DNA from: Zygnema cylindricum
Taxonomy: Eukaryota; Streptophyta; Zygnematophyceae; Zygnematales; Zygnemataceae
Assembly (NCBI GenBank): GCA_037447655.1
Contig: JBBHKE010001325.1
Coordinates: forward strand, 270,797-334,796
Reading direction: 5' to 3'
Length of the DNA stretch: 64,000 nt
In this document: piece after piece, positions 20,021 through 33,050 of the stretch
Numbering within the stretch: position 1 is the stretch's first letter
How the letters are laid out: every line of letters begins with the position of its first letter
The notes under the pieces: model-generated
What the model was told of the DNA's origin: nothing
What the model saw: only the letters and a program-made list of their open reading frames with translations
Databases searched by the model: none
Made by a program: the position numbers and the translations under genes

Positions 20021-20759
20021 GGGTACGGCCCCATGTACTTGTAACTTAGCAAACTTACTTTGTTTTTTAGCGCGGATCCGGCGGACCCGGATCTCAGGTG
20101 TCTTTATGTGTTCACTCGAAATTGTTACTTAACTTTGTGACGATTGTATACATCGACAATGCCCGTGACGACTATCAACATGTACAATTTGTCTCCGCAC
20201 CGTATTTTTAAAACTTTTTGAAACGTTGCAAGACATCGTCATTTTTGAAACGATTTGTTTTTACGCATGTCATTGCGTGACATCGTAGACGTACAGCCTT
20301 GCAACCGTGGCTGTACAACATGCATTTGCGTAAACCTCTCTTGTCTGACCGCCATGACTTCGTATATTTTTCACCTTTACGTGAAATGACACTGCACCAT
20401 AGCGACCCCTTAAAAAAATAACCATACAAGGTGCATAGGGACAAAAACGAACAACCTTGTACTTTTTTAAGTCGTTATTAAATTATGAAAACTTTTCACA
20501 CATGAGAATATGTTTTCCTATTTGCGAAAACGGTTCTACTTTATTTAAAACACATCGCGGATGTGTTTTATGATAAGTTTGAAGATGATGTGACAGTGGG
20601 CCGAAAAAACACTAGACGACAAATTTTTGTACATCCTAAGTTCGAGGATGACGCAAATTTTACAATTTCTTCGTGCGGTTGCAACTTTAGCAGTACGGAG
20701 ATAAGTTTTAAAGGAAAACGACAGAAAAAACCCGTACTTAGCCACATGGGGCCGTACCC
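20021..20759. mobile_element. DNA-transposon relic with 16-bp perfect inverted ends
   Basis: GGGTACGGCCCCATGT (20021-20036) is repeated inverted as ACATGGGGCCGTACCC (20744-20759), giving a 739-bp element without a transposase frame. No target duplication was found. Internal sequence (tagcgcggatccggcggac, 20057 on) is shared in the opposite orientation with 51140-51165, where a similar end (acatggagacacaccct) also occurs. Confidence 0.6.
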
Positions 20760-21046
20760 CACCTCAATGAAATCGTTACTTTAAATTGTGATGGACATAG
20801 ACGTGGGTGTAATTTGTGACTGTTGTAGACGACTACAAAAATTACGATAATTTATGACGTTTACAAAATAGCGACGGTTGTAGACGTCTACTATATAGTG
20901 GTTTCTTGTGACATTGTAGATGTTTAGGGTTTTTTGATATTTTGACGTCACGCTCACTTATGATAGCGTCGACGTCACTTATTCCAAAACTTTCCGCCAT
21001 GGTTTCCTGATTTTATTTTTTCGTCTTTTCTCACTCTACTTGCCAT
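20760..21046. other. Short spacer
   Basis: Contains direct repeats of tgtagacg-type words but no gene or end structure. Confidence 0.3.
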
Positions 21047-21054
21047 CAAAATAC

Positions 21055-21940
21055 TAGTGTTGTGTATCGGTAAAAAAACTATCGCGATAACACCGATACC
21101 GATAGTTATCGGTTATCGAACGGTCAGCGGTCCCGATATATTTGTACTATCTGTACTTTCTATCCGGAGTGCTTTCTGTCCGGTAAACTGAACGGTAAAT
21201 TTACGAGAAATGTACGGTTTTTTACGGGAAATGTACGGAATTTGACGAAAAAATACGTTGCACTTTGTAGTACTTTTTGGGCGGTTAACTGAACATAAGT
21301 TTTACGGGAACGTACGGAATTGTACCGATAAACTGATTATCATGGAACGGTAAAAAGACGGCGGACACAAAGTACAACGGATGCAAAATAACATTATGCG
21401 CGCCGCCGGAATCGAACGGACGAAATTCAATGAGAAATTACGAGCGGACGGTCAGCGTGAGCGCCGGCATCTCGGAATGGCTTTTTTGGCGGCTTTTGCC
21501 AAAAAAGCCGACGGATTGACACGTGGCAGGTTTCCAGTGGATCCCAAAAAATAAAGGGACAAAGCCACGGCGTCGGATGTGAAAGGTGCATTGTTTTAAC
21601 TGGAGCCGTACTAAAGCCGTTCACATCTTATGCCGGCTACTGTACTTTCGGCTTGTACAAATGATCTGATTGGTAGGTACCTCAGGGGTTGTGAGTAGGG
21701 CGCGTCGGGGGAATAAGTCGTACAGTTGAGTGTACATGCCGTACATAAATCTGTACGGCGCGTACAGTTATCGCCGATAGTTATCGTTATCGGCATTATT
21801 GCCGATAAGTAGCTGATATTATCGGCTACTTATCGGCGATAAGACCGATAGCGATATATCGTACCAATATATCGATTATCGGGTCCCCGAAAAAAGGCCC
21901 ATATCGGTTATCGGCAAATCCTTACCGATACACAACACTA
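21055..21940. mobile_element. Non-autonomous hAT-type DNA transposon
   Basis: Perfect 19-bp inverted ends, TAGTGTTGTGTATCGGTAA at 21055 and its complement ending at 21940, are flanked by a perfect 8-bp target duplication, CAAAATAC (21047-21054 and 21941-21948). An 8-bp duplication and TAG-type ends are hallmarks of hAT. Subterminal regions are packed with TATCG/CGATA words, likely transposase binding sites. No transposase frame is visible in 886 bp. A truncated relative starts at 43733. Confidence 0.9.
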
Positions 21941-22165
21941 CAAAATACACTCAGTTCAAGTGATATTTTCCAGAGATCTTTCATTTGATACCATTCTTGC
22001 CGTTTTCCATTGTAAGAATTGTGAGATAGAGGCGGTAATGGGAGCGGGAGGGAGAAAGAGGCGCCTTCACAGACTTCGCTTTTGACGAAATGGTGTCCAT
22101 TGGTCAAGACCCTTCCACTGCCCCCTGTACGGAAAAAAGTGCACTGGAAAAAATACGCACAGGCT

Positions 22166-22175
22166 NNNNNNNNNN
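22166..22175. other. Assembly gap (10 N) next to a 25-base A run
   Basis: Ten N bases then poly-A (22176-22200). Frames crossing it are meaningless. Confidence 1.
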
Positions 22176-22200
22176 AAAAAAAAAAAAAAAAAAAAAAAAA

Positions 22201-24963
22201 GAACTTGTCCATATTTAATCGTCTTATATATGGTTTTTTATGTGCTTGTAAAAAAAAAATGATGTGAACAAGTGGCATGGAAAACAGACAATAAAAATAA
22301 TAAGTTAATTTTGACAATTTAATTATTTTCCTCTTCATTGTTTTTTTTGGAGCTTAGAAGATCTAAACAATTAAGTTAATATGATTGACAAGAGTTTACA
22401 CCAAATAAATTAATGTATTTCTACTTCAACTTTCCTTAAATTATACATATTACATATAAACTTTACTTTCTAATAAGTTTCTTTAGGGTTTTATAAGGTC
22501 GGTTACAAATCACATTCTGAAAAACCTTTTTTTTTTCCATTGTAAAAAAGTCTTATATACTTCAGATGACTTTAACCACACTGCTGTCAAAATGTTATGA
22601 CGTGGCAGATGGACCTGCATATTTCACATCATGAAATGTCAACAATATAATGTGCTCGCTGCAGAAGACGTAGACACAAATTTAAAAATCGTCTCTCGAC
22701 TCACCCAAGGGTGGCGGCGAAAAGGCTGACCACACTCCGTTTTATTGACATCAATATCGTCACTCGAACATACTCGCCCAAGCGACAAATCAATCTTCTA
22801 GTTCTTACATTTCACACTCCATAAGCGTTAGTGTTACGCTAGATGCTAGTAGATGCCAAATAACGACAATGCACAACCAGCAACCCTGCCACCTCATCAG
22901 CACTATCCTCCCCCAGACAATATCACATTCTCTCGATCCACCATCATCACATCTTACCAAACCAGAGTAGACCTCTCCCCCCCGCCCGGTCTGCTTGACA
23001 TCCTCCCCGTCAGCAGTCTACCCCCACTCTGCATGGCATTCTTGATCCTACTTCCATCTACTATTGCGATCATGCATCATTGATATGTCTAAAACTTACT
23101 TCTATATGCTCCACCAAGCAATGGGTACTTATGGATCTAGACCCCTGTCTGGGAAGTTTATGCGGGCTGGTCTTGTCTTTGTTACAGTTTAACAGTTTTG
23201 TTGTTTTTTATTGCATTTGTTCTTTCCTTTCTCGTGTTCTTCAATAGTTTGTATTGTTTAATTATCAGCTTATTGGAGTGTTTTTGGTTTTGAAGTTTCA
23301 CAGTTCTGTGTGATTTTTAGCAATTTCACTTTGGCTAATCCTTTTTTTTTTCAGCATAACAAGATGGCTTGCCATTGTGCACTTCTAAAAAATCCTAGAA
23401 TCACAATGACATTATGCCGTAGAAGGAAAAGTGTCCATTTTAATTAGCGGTTTTCAATCTATGCATTTGCTACAAAAGCACAAACACGCAAAACAGAACG
23501 TTGTGAACTCGTTGGGACCAATCCTGTAATGTGGAAGATGGAGATTTGGTCAGCTGCAAAATTGAAGGCAAGTTTTGCTAGCAAAATTAAAGGCCACCTC
23601 TCACTCGCTCCCAAATGGAATTATTATGGCTGATGCCAAGTTGACAATGACATCAAACACTTGCAAGAGACCTCCAGGAATCCAAGGGGGAATAATCCTA
23701 GGCAGAGGAGTGCAAATACACTGTGCATTTAGCACGTGAGAGCCAGTTATACCGAGAATATACATGATTCTAATCAACTCATACTGGATTACCAAAGAGC
23801 ATGACAAATACTTCTCCTGCACGTGAAGAATACAGGGACACACCAGCAACAAACAAAAATGTGTACTACTGCACCTAACTTTCAAACCTAGAACATAATC
23901 ATAAAGAAAATTTCGGTTAGGCACCACCTGTCAAAATTCACTTCCATGATTGCTGGTGATACCGCAACATCGACAACACATAATTGTACAAATTATCAGA
24001 GAAATTACCGTGTTTCACATACTTGCTATAAAAGCATAACAATATCGGCAAGTCAATGCCATTTATACCAGTGCTAGTTGTCTGACTGTGGTTCCAAAAA
24101 AGAGAATAAATAAATAAAAACTGGTTTTCATATGAAAATACAACAATTCCAAGGTCATTGCTGTACCACATAGCAAATAATGAAACGGTTACGAAAATTG
24201 AACTGGTGGTAATTGGGTATAACACAACAGCAAAAAATTCTCTTAACAACTACCTGAAAACTCCTCATTCCTCAGCTCCTCAACTGAATAGCAATCATCG
24301 GATTGATAATCGGACAAGTGTGTACCGAGAAAAAATATTTTAAGTGGCGAAATAAAGTTTAACACTAATAACAATTAGCGTTCACAAATCATGCAGAAAG
24401 GAAGAGAAGTCAATGCAGCTGACTATTTCTTTACTGTCAAATTCAGTTCCTGGTTGGTCTAAATTGACATGGTCTGTTATGCTGGTCAACATTCAGCCTG
24501 AAAGGTTGAGTCATAGACGTGAAAAAGGACAAGAACAATTTGAAATATGAGCATATGATAGGAAGGAACAAAATGCACTTTAACAACTAACCATCAAAAT
24601 ACTCCTTATACAGTGACAATAACCAAAAACGGGTCTCACATCCTGAGCAAATAAAGTGGTGTTCGACATCTTATGCCCACTTATGAACTTGTTCAACATA
24701 TAACCCGAGTAAGTTTATATAAGTATGTAACACCCGGAAGAATTAGGTCAAAAATGGTTGCTCGTGCTTGAAAAGCTGCAAGCAAAAATAACTAAAAACC
24801 CACCTTTACTCGATGGTACTACCCAATCACAGTCTTAAATTGTCCTGATGTTGAAGGTGAATCGTCCAGTTTTAGGGTGAACCGTGCACAAAGCTACAAA
24901 AAAAACTGAAAAATTTGTACACCCTGAAGACGAGGCTAAAACTTCGATAGTGTAATTACCTTA
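22201..24963. other. Gene-free stretch downstream of the PEP-mutase-like gene
   Basis: No exon or RNA gene was recognised. Open frames at 22853, 23601 and 23938 have no motif. At 24301-24380 lies a right arm of the GTACACCGTG MITE family (acaagtgtgtaccgagaaaa...ttaacactaataacaattagcg). The 3' UTR of the next gene must begin below 24964; no clear polyadenylation signal was chosen. Confidence 0.4.
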
Positions 24964-27900
24964 TCATTCCAGGAAGATTTGCACCCGGTCTCCACTTCCA
25001 TCCCTTGTTATGAAGTCCAACAATGCCGCTGACTCATTTGTGTCAGTTTCCCAAATTTTACCGCCTAGAAGAGATTTCAAGTCTAGCCCAGCCACCGCTG
25101 TACAGAACAATATACCAGTGTATGAAAGAAAAGGAACACCAAAGAAAAGCAAGTTCAAGGAAATCAAAGATAAAAGAAAAGGAACATCAAAGAAAGGTAT
25201 GCCACAGCAGTATCCAGCCACACACATCCCATGAAAACCAGTATAACATGGTGACCCGAGAAGCCACAGCCCCACGCCCTTCCCATGTCTGGCCATCTTC
25301 AAGTCTTAATAACCGACCTTCTCTACCTCTCGTCTTGCAGACATACGACATGAGCTGAGTTAGCATTGGACAAGGAGCAAGTGTGTACATACCAGGTACA
25401 GTGGAGGCCAGTCCATCCAAAAATCCCGCCTGAAACCATATCCAATTATATATCAGAAAAGACCCAGACCCTACAGAAGATGACATTAAAAATAACAACT
25501 TGAACATTTCTCACATTTGTAAATAAGGACAGGCATTTTTGCCCGCATGCTTAATACCGTAAGGAAAAACAGTCCACGCTTCCCGAGTGCAAATGCAACA
25601 AAATGATTTTGGCAATGCCTCCCATGCAATACACCTTAAGTAGGTGTAATGTACAGCATAGTATAATAGAACCAATAATTATTCACGATACTTGTCGATT
25701 TCAGCAACCATAACAATCAATGACGATATCAATATTATCAGACAGCTGGTAACCAATAAATCAGTTGACATACCGGTTTTGACTCTCCGCCAAACAACAC
25801 TACCAGATATGTATTCGTTTGTAGGTCAAAAATGTCGGAAATTCATGTCAACATGCAATAACTAAGCTTTTGCAACAATCAAGACATTGAAAGACCAACC
25901 AATTGATCACCGATTAGGACCTTTAAGTCTTGCACACATTAAACATTGACAAAAATTCTTTAATAAGGAAACACTAATGCAGCACATGTTCTTGAGCACG
26001 AAAATGGAAAATCTTGTGCTTGCTACTTCGAGTACCCAGATTCAGAGTCAATCGCACCAAATCGGCAAATAAGTACAAACCTCAGCCCTTCCATGCCACT
26101 TCCTTGCATATTTTTTGCCAGCATCCGTAGAACTTGAGAGGACCACTGATCACGAACTATGAGAGCTCACAAGATAACTTACCGGGACACGCACATCCAG
26201 TTTTATGCTTCCCATGCGGTCGGTTATCTTCACCCGAAGAACTCTTGACCACATGCCGCCTATGGTGCCAGCTGTTCTATAGCTGTCCCTCTGCGTCCTT
26301 CCCCCGTTGCCACCATTTCTTTCATCCTCGATAATCTCAACTGCTTGCACAACCTCAGTATAAGGTTTTTTCCTCTTTTCTTCCTTCTGAACTTTGACAC
26401 TCCCTACTTCACCGTGCTGATTAGGACCAGCTGATTTTGCCTGGTGCGAATCCTTAGTGTCTGTGACCTCGGAACCATCTGCAGTAAATGCTGAAACGCC
26501 CGGCACTCTTCCTGGTGCAGACGCTGATGCAGCAGCCCAAGCTTTCACTTGGGGAGTCTGCTCATCATCACACTCAAAATCTCCCGCATATCCATCCGTA
26601 TCATCATCCTTCTCAGTAGTTTTTGTGACTTCAGGCGGAGGAAGGTCTACCAGGTCAGTTTCTTGCTTGACCAGCACAGAGTCAGAAACAGACTCAGAAG
26701 GTGAAGAAGTCGAGATGGTTGATGCAGCATAGCGTTCCTCTTCTGCGTAGTACTGAGGAAAGCCCACAACATCCTTCACTTCTTCAAAAGACGGCAGAGT
26801 GGAAGAGGGAGGAAGGCGTCCCGTCTTCAAAGCTTTAAGGGCATCCTGCAATGGCAATTCAGTAAAATAAAAGCCAGTCACGCAAACGGGCAATAGATAT
26901 TAAAGACACTTAACTTGTACAAAGGTGCCAACTTTAAATACCAACATATACAGCACGGCTTCAAGTTATGCCAACAGAATCATTCCACAGAACAGGAGCG
27001 CACAAACGTGCAGAAAGTCTTAGATCATGAATGTGCGTTAAGAAAAAAAGTCCTAATGATGGCGCCCATGAGTTTACCCCTTAAATGTCGCGTCATGAGG
27101 CCCATTGTTAACAAGCAGCATTGAAACTGCTGTACAATCCAATCCAACAAGACCTTCGAATCCTGAAATAGGAACAACCACAGAATGCTTTCTAAGCCTC
27201 TCTTACACTGATGCGCAACAAACATTCTTCAACAAATTTCACAGTTCATATAAAGACTTGAGGTAAAGCTTAGTTATTACCTGCATGGCACGAATAGACA
27301 CTCCCAAAAGTGATAGGGGGTAGACTGTTAGCTTGAATCCTAATTCCTCAAGCTCCAATGGAGAAAGGACAGGTGTCTTCCCACCCTCAAGCATGTTCGC
27401 CTGTACTCAACCACACAAGACAGGTACACTCAGCAGGATACCAGAATCAAATACATTCCCAACAAATATGGCTATCAACATACAAAAACCAGAGAAGTTA
27501 AGGAACTGAGAAAAGTTGAGTGCATGATATTGTAACCATAAAACATGTGACCCATAAATTTATCTGTAAATTCTTTAGCCAGTATATGGCATCAGTGTTA
27601 TATGAGAAGATTACCCTCAAAATTCTCAGAATAAAACTGGCATGTTATCAAAGGTGATTGAAATAAAATGAGATATGCAACGTCTCTTCCCTTGATTTCC
27701 ACAAAACAAGGGCTAGATGGGGATGCCAGCTTCAAGGAAAACTGGAAGCGAATAAGTTATCATAAGCTGAACAATCAAGTCAAAACTATTCTTAGTATCA
27801 AAGCAATAGCGAGTAGTAACAGCACGATGTTCTTTTCCAATCTGGCTGTACTAGCACTACAAGTTTTCAAGATACGTCTAAGCTTCAACAGGCAACAGCT

Positions 27901-30900
27901 ATAAATCTAATTAGGCCATCACATACCATTTTCGGAACATCAGGGACTGCCCGACATAATTCCTTCATATCTTCTCGAGACATCAAGGCATCCACAAACA
28001 CCATATCTGCCCCAGCATCTGCGTAGGCTTGAGCCCGCCAAATGGCCTCCTCTAGAGACTCAGCTTGGCGTGCATCTGATCTGCCATGGCCCCCATGTAC
28101 TCAGCCTTTGGTCAGAATGGTCGCCAACAAATTCAAGACTTGTAGGTCCTCCTGTCAAGCAAAAAAAAAATGTCTGCTACTCCTGCGGAAAATTGTTAAG
28201 GCAATAAGTTCCCATAAGATAGTTCAAAAGCCCATGTTCGCTAGATGGTGTTAACTCATGTTGGCTATCACCAACGGAGCAGCAGTCAGTGGAGCATGAG
28301 GTCAACCATCGAAGAGGCAAGTGCAAAAAGTACAGAACAACAGCAAGAACCTACAGTAATCACTCCTTATAACAGCTACAAAACTCAAGGTTCATGTGTG
28401 ATCATTCACAACTACATGTATTGTTATCAGAGTTAATGTTATTTCGCCACTTGAATCATTTTTTCTCGTACACACATGTCTCATTTCGCCAATCAGAAGG
28501 TAGGAATCTTACCTTTCCATCGCAACTGTCGGTTGAACAATCCGACAAGTGTGCAAAAAAGAAAAGCTGATTAACTGGCGAAAAGAACATTAAAGCTGAT
28601 AATGATATACGGCCCCTTACAAGGACCCCCACCAGCCATGATTGTACCTTGCGACAATGAGGATATCCCCAGGTCCCTCATCACGAGCATCAACTGCTGC
28701 TCGAATTCTCATAACAGCCTCCTCACGGGTCACCACTCTACGACCCTTGGTATGGCCACATCCTTTCGGCCAAACCTGGAAAATTGGAACAAAGAACTGA
28801 TTACAAGGCCGAAATTCCTTGCAGGAAGAGAAACACAAGTAGCACAACAGTGAGACACAACAAATAGGGTTTCTTACCATGTTCTGGAAAATCAGAGGAT
28901 CTATAGAAAAAAAGTATCGAAAGAAACAGCATTTGACTTGACCTGATACACGATTACAGCCTGATGTGCTAAATGGGCCACTTAAAAAAACTCGATTCAT
29001 AGTGTGCTTCTAGACCAAGTCCACACAGCTACTCTTATTTACTCAAAGCACAAAGAATGAAACTGAGTCACCAATACTTTTTTAAATAGGTTCAAGAACA
29101 AAAATGTACACCCAACCATGGAGGCCCTAAACTCAACCTCTCTTCACAGACAGAGCAGTGCCCATGCAATGTAAAAGAACAGCCTCTCAAGCACAGGGAA
29201 TTAAAACTGACGAGCAGAAATGAGAGAAAGTTGCGCTCCATGAACAGGTACATCAAGAGTAGTGCAAGAAGTGAACAGCACGTTCAGTTACCAGGAAGAT
29301 GTCTTTAGATTAAGTAATAGAGAAAACACGATAAACGAGCCAAGAATTTTTTTCACAATGGCAAGAAAAAGGCCCCTTGAAGAAAAGGCAATCGGCACAA
29401 AAAGAAGGATTGTATACACACCAATGATGTCGATGAATATCAATTCTACAATGCATCTTCAGGCACATAAACTACGCCAAGCAAAAAATTACGCAGACAA
29501 GCGACGGTGACTTCACCATAATAGCATTCAACATAATGACATGTCCCTCCAGCCCCAAAACTAACTACGTTATATCCCACTATGAGCCAGCCACCATGAA
29601 TAGGCTCTGGAAAATTTTGTAAAAGTCAAGTTTGTCAATCCGCTTACATGGCACAAAAAACAGGTAACAGCAGAGCGACAAATATCTCACAAATTCGCTC
29701 AAGCCAGGAGGTATCAGGACGTACATTGACTTCACGCATGAAGAAAATCACCGTGCATGCATTCCTAAGCCAGTGAAACCTTTTATGAAGGAAGTAAACT
29801 AGTTATAGAAAAGTGATGCCATAGGTTCCCGATCTCTAAGAAACCAACTGCACCAATATACATCTGGACAGAAATCCCATGCAACGAACTATCCTAGCAA
29901 TAATTGCAAAATAAGTCCTTAAAAATGATGTAATGCCCCAGCGTAATTCCATGTCTATTTCCCTATCATGTCTGCATGGCACAAAAAAACTTTGCAAAAC
30001 CAGTTGTGAAAAAAATGAGATACTATAATCAAAACTAATTTAGACTAGTCAATAAAGAAGCCAGGCACAAACCTGATCTTCTAAAATGAGTGCAGCAACG
30101 CCAGCTTGGCGATAGCCATTCACTGTCCTCTTCACGTTGACAGCGTTGCCATACCCTGTATCAGCGTCTGCTATAAGAGGAATGCTGATTGCTGACGCAA
30201 TAAGGCCGGCCTGTTCTACCATTTCTCCATAAGACAGAAGGCCCGCATCTGGCAAGCCAAGACGAGTGGCAGATACAGAAAAGCCTGCGAGACAAGACAA
30301 AGGAACAGCAATAAGGACAAAGGCAACAGGCCAATTATTACTCTGCAAAATCGTTATTTGTATACTGCAACCAGAGAGTTTCGGACAAGCCTGCCAGACA
30401 AGACAAAGGAATGCCACAAGAACAAAGACAGCAGGTTGTACACAATCACTATTTGTATACTGCAACCAGAAATTGACAAACTTCAAAAGCCACTGAACAC
30501 AAAAACATCTAAAAGGTTTCTTCTTCATGGAAGCTAGCTATACTATATAGTGAGAATAATCTACAAACATGAAACCTCTCTAAGGAAACCGGAAAAAATG
30601 TGCAATCACAATATGCTGCAAATGTTTGCTTCAGAAAAATATTTTCCAAAAGTAGCATAAACAAGCCGAGTACATTGAAAATGTGCCCAAGGAGATAAAA
30701 GTAAATGAAATCGCATGGATTCCATACTTCCCTGTCGGAGAAACAACCAATTTCCAGGATCGAATAAGCCTGAACTACATATAACAACAAGAATAAGAAT
30801 TGTGCCCTCTAGAAAATGAAATAATGGAAAATTCTGCGATAGACCATACAAAATATCCCAGTTTTAATGTGGGAGGCACCTATTCAAGAGCATCGACAAA

Positions 30901-31921
30901 CAACTAAAAGATTTGTTCATGTAATCTACCAACCTGAATCATGCATGGATTCTAACCACCACTATTGTAACCCATAATGCCTGCCAAACCTTTGACGCCT
31001 GCACCTTTTACAGCACAGAAAACAAAAAAAAGCGGGTGACCTTTATCCATGAGCCTTTTTTCTAAAACTAATTGTCCCCGTGCTTTCTAAGGAGATATAG
31101 GTCTTGCACATCCAAGTTTCGAACACACAGCAGTATCAATTGAAACACATACACATAGTTCAGGTTCTTGCTCAAGTTAACGAAAGCTTGGACACACCGG
31201 TTACGTATTGTTAAATACGAAACCCCAAGCAAATAACAGATAAAAAAGCTAAAAAGTTAACAGGCACAAGCCACCGATGTTGAAGAGTCCTATAATGATA
31301 TTCAGGATTGCTTTGTAGTCAGAACGCAAAAACCAACAGAACTGAAAACTCACAAGAGAGACTACACGAAGACGCCTTAATACCAATCCAAAAAGTAACG
31401 AAAGAAAAGACGTCGCATTAAAAAGAGAGTTCGGATATTTTCTTGCACGTAATACAACGCAAATGCTTTGTGTTTAATCCATCGTTGAGAATACATACAG
31501 CGAAGCCACAATTCAATTCTAAGTAATTCTAATAAACAGAGAGGAACGCGAGTGCACCGCTCATAACAGCGACAGGAAAATTCGCCATCTCCACGAGTCG
31601 ACCACTGAGGCCGTCATAGCAGCAAGGGCCTTGAATGATAGAGGGTCCTTCCAACAATCGCCGTAGTTGTTGCGCCTTGCTCTCAAAACGGGTGACGATA
31701 CGCGTGCCAGCTGACTCGATTCTCCGGCTGTCTTCCGATTCAACGGTAGCCGAAACATGCAGAGATTTTCGCTTGCTAAATTTCCTACGCCGCCGCAGTC
31801 CTTGAGAATGTACAGGCTTGTTTTCAAAAGAAAAGCCCTTAAAAATATGTAATTCGGGTAGTTTAGATCTCACAGACCATGCTACTTCACTCTGACAAAG
31901 AGTGAGAAGGCCAGCCTCCAT
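24964..31921 (-). CDS. PEP mutase / isocitrate lyase superfamily protein, 8 exons, 603 aa
   Basis: Exons (minus): 31921-31558, 30284-30073, 28775-28648, 28080-27927, 27400-27281, 26845-26183, 25429-25393, 25097-24964. All introns are GT-AG and phases agree, giving 604 codons with the TGA. The start ATG sits in gccATGG. Residues 1-75 are Ser/Arg-rich, resembling a plastid transit peptide. Residues about 80-390 are the PEPM/ICL barrel: IIQGPCCYDGLSGRL, metal-binding DADTGYGN (161-168), LILEDQ (187-192), the gating loop PKGCGH with Cys198, and SREDM. The family includes carboxyvinyl-carboxyphosphonate phosphorylmutase-like and oxaloacetate/methylisocitrate-cleaving enzymes; the substrate cannot be told. 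Residues 390-603 are an acidic linker plus a small C-terminal domain not usual in the short plant proteins. Confidence 0.9.
28432..28595. mobile_element. GTACACCGTG-family MITE copy in intron 3 of the PEP-mutase-like gene
   Basis: Inverted arms GTTAATGTTATTTCGCCAC...CGTACACACATGTC and GACAAGTGTGCAAAAAAG...GGCGAAAAGAACATTAAAGC face each other around a short centre. Outermost GTACACCGTG ends are missing. Confidence 0.6.
30281..30472 (-). repeat. 106-bp tandem duplication across the exon 2 acceptor of the PEP-mutase-like gene
   Basis: The true acceptor region (aagcctgcgagacaagacaa, 30281 on) recurs at 30387 (aagcctgccagacaagacaa), with matching sequence through atttgtatactgcaacc in both units. 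The second copy lies in the intron, upstream in gene sense, and keeps a pyrimidine-rich tract, AG and the first bases of the exon. Confidence 0.85.
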
Positions 31922-32885
31922 GGCGATTCCCTATGGAAACGCCGTAGGTGGTAGGACAGATGTTTGTTCGAAAAACAGGATTTCGCCTGCTTCCCCCCGA
32001 AAGCTACACCGTGAATCGCTTAGTGTAATGAAACAATTAGCGTACTTTACGGTAAATTGTGCTTTTTGGGGTACACCATGATACTAATTTATCATTAACT
32101 CTAAGGGTGCGTCTCCATGTGACTAAGTAAGGGTTTTTTTCTGTCGTTTTCCTCTAAAACTTAGCGCCGTACCGCGTAAGTGTCAACCGTACAAAAAAAT
32201 AGAAAAAAGGAGAAGTACATTTTGCGTCATCATCGAATTTAAAATGTATTACATGTTGTCGTCTTGTGCTCTTCGACTCACGGCCACGCCAAAAAACGTC
32301 ATCTTCAAACTTTTCTTCAAAAAACAGGGACGATATTTTTTAAAACAAAGTATTTCTGGTAAACAAATAATAGCACGTATACACACGTGTAGTAATTTTT
32401 CAAGCGACGACAAAAAAGACACAATTCGGTATTTTTTGTCCTTTTGCGTCCATCAAAGTACATAATTTGTTTCGTTTTGTCAATTTTCATTCAGTACGTT
32501 TTGTCCGTTTGCGTCCATCAAGTACATAATTTGTTTCGTTTTGTCAGGTTCTGTTCAGTACGGATTTCTTCATTTCAGGGGATCTGAAGATTCCGATGCC
32601 ATTTCACGAAAACGTGAAAAATCTCTTGCAGGATTCACACTAGGAACGGATGGTGAATGAGATGAAGAAACGAATGTCCTTTTTTTTTGTTTGGACGTGA
32701 ATTGCCCTTAACGTCATCTGACGTCAACAAAAACGTCGCGATGTGATTCATGTTGCCGTACAAGTAGGCGCCGACGACTCAAATCCGTCCGTACCAATCC
32801 ATCGTTTTTCATACGTACAATAACATATATTTTTTCCACGGTGACCGGCCGAGACATCCAAACAAAAAGGGACGGTAAAAAAAAA
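31922..32885. other. Upstream region of the PEP-mutase-like gene
   Basis: Promoter and 5' UTR must lie here, but no TATA box was firmly placed. From 32098 a transposon end-like sequence reads agggtgcgtctccatgt. From about 32600 to 32885 a dispersed repeat (ggattcacactaggaacgga, tttgtttggacgtgaat, cgtcgcgatgtgattcat) is shared with 35690-35930. Confidence 0.45.
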
Positions 32886-33050
32886 NNNNNNNNNNNNNNN
32901 NNNNNNNNNNNNNNNNNNNNNNNNNNNNNNNNNNNNNNNNNNNNNNNNNNNNNNNNNNNNNNNNNNNNNNNNNNNNNNNNNNNNNNNNNNNNNNNNNNNN
33001 NNNNNNNNNNNNNNNNNNNNNNNNNNNNNNNNNNNNNNNNNNNNNNNNNN
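32886..33050. other. Assembly gap (165 N)
   Basis: Run of N. Sequence on its right begins with a GAGA-rich stretch (33095-33185). Confidence 1.

Noticed and set aside
23601-23927. 108-codon hydrophobic minus frame
   Set aside because: No motif, lies after the stop of the PEP-mutase-like gene, and has no splice logic linking it to that gene.
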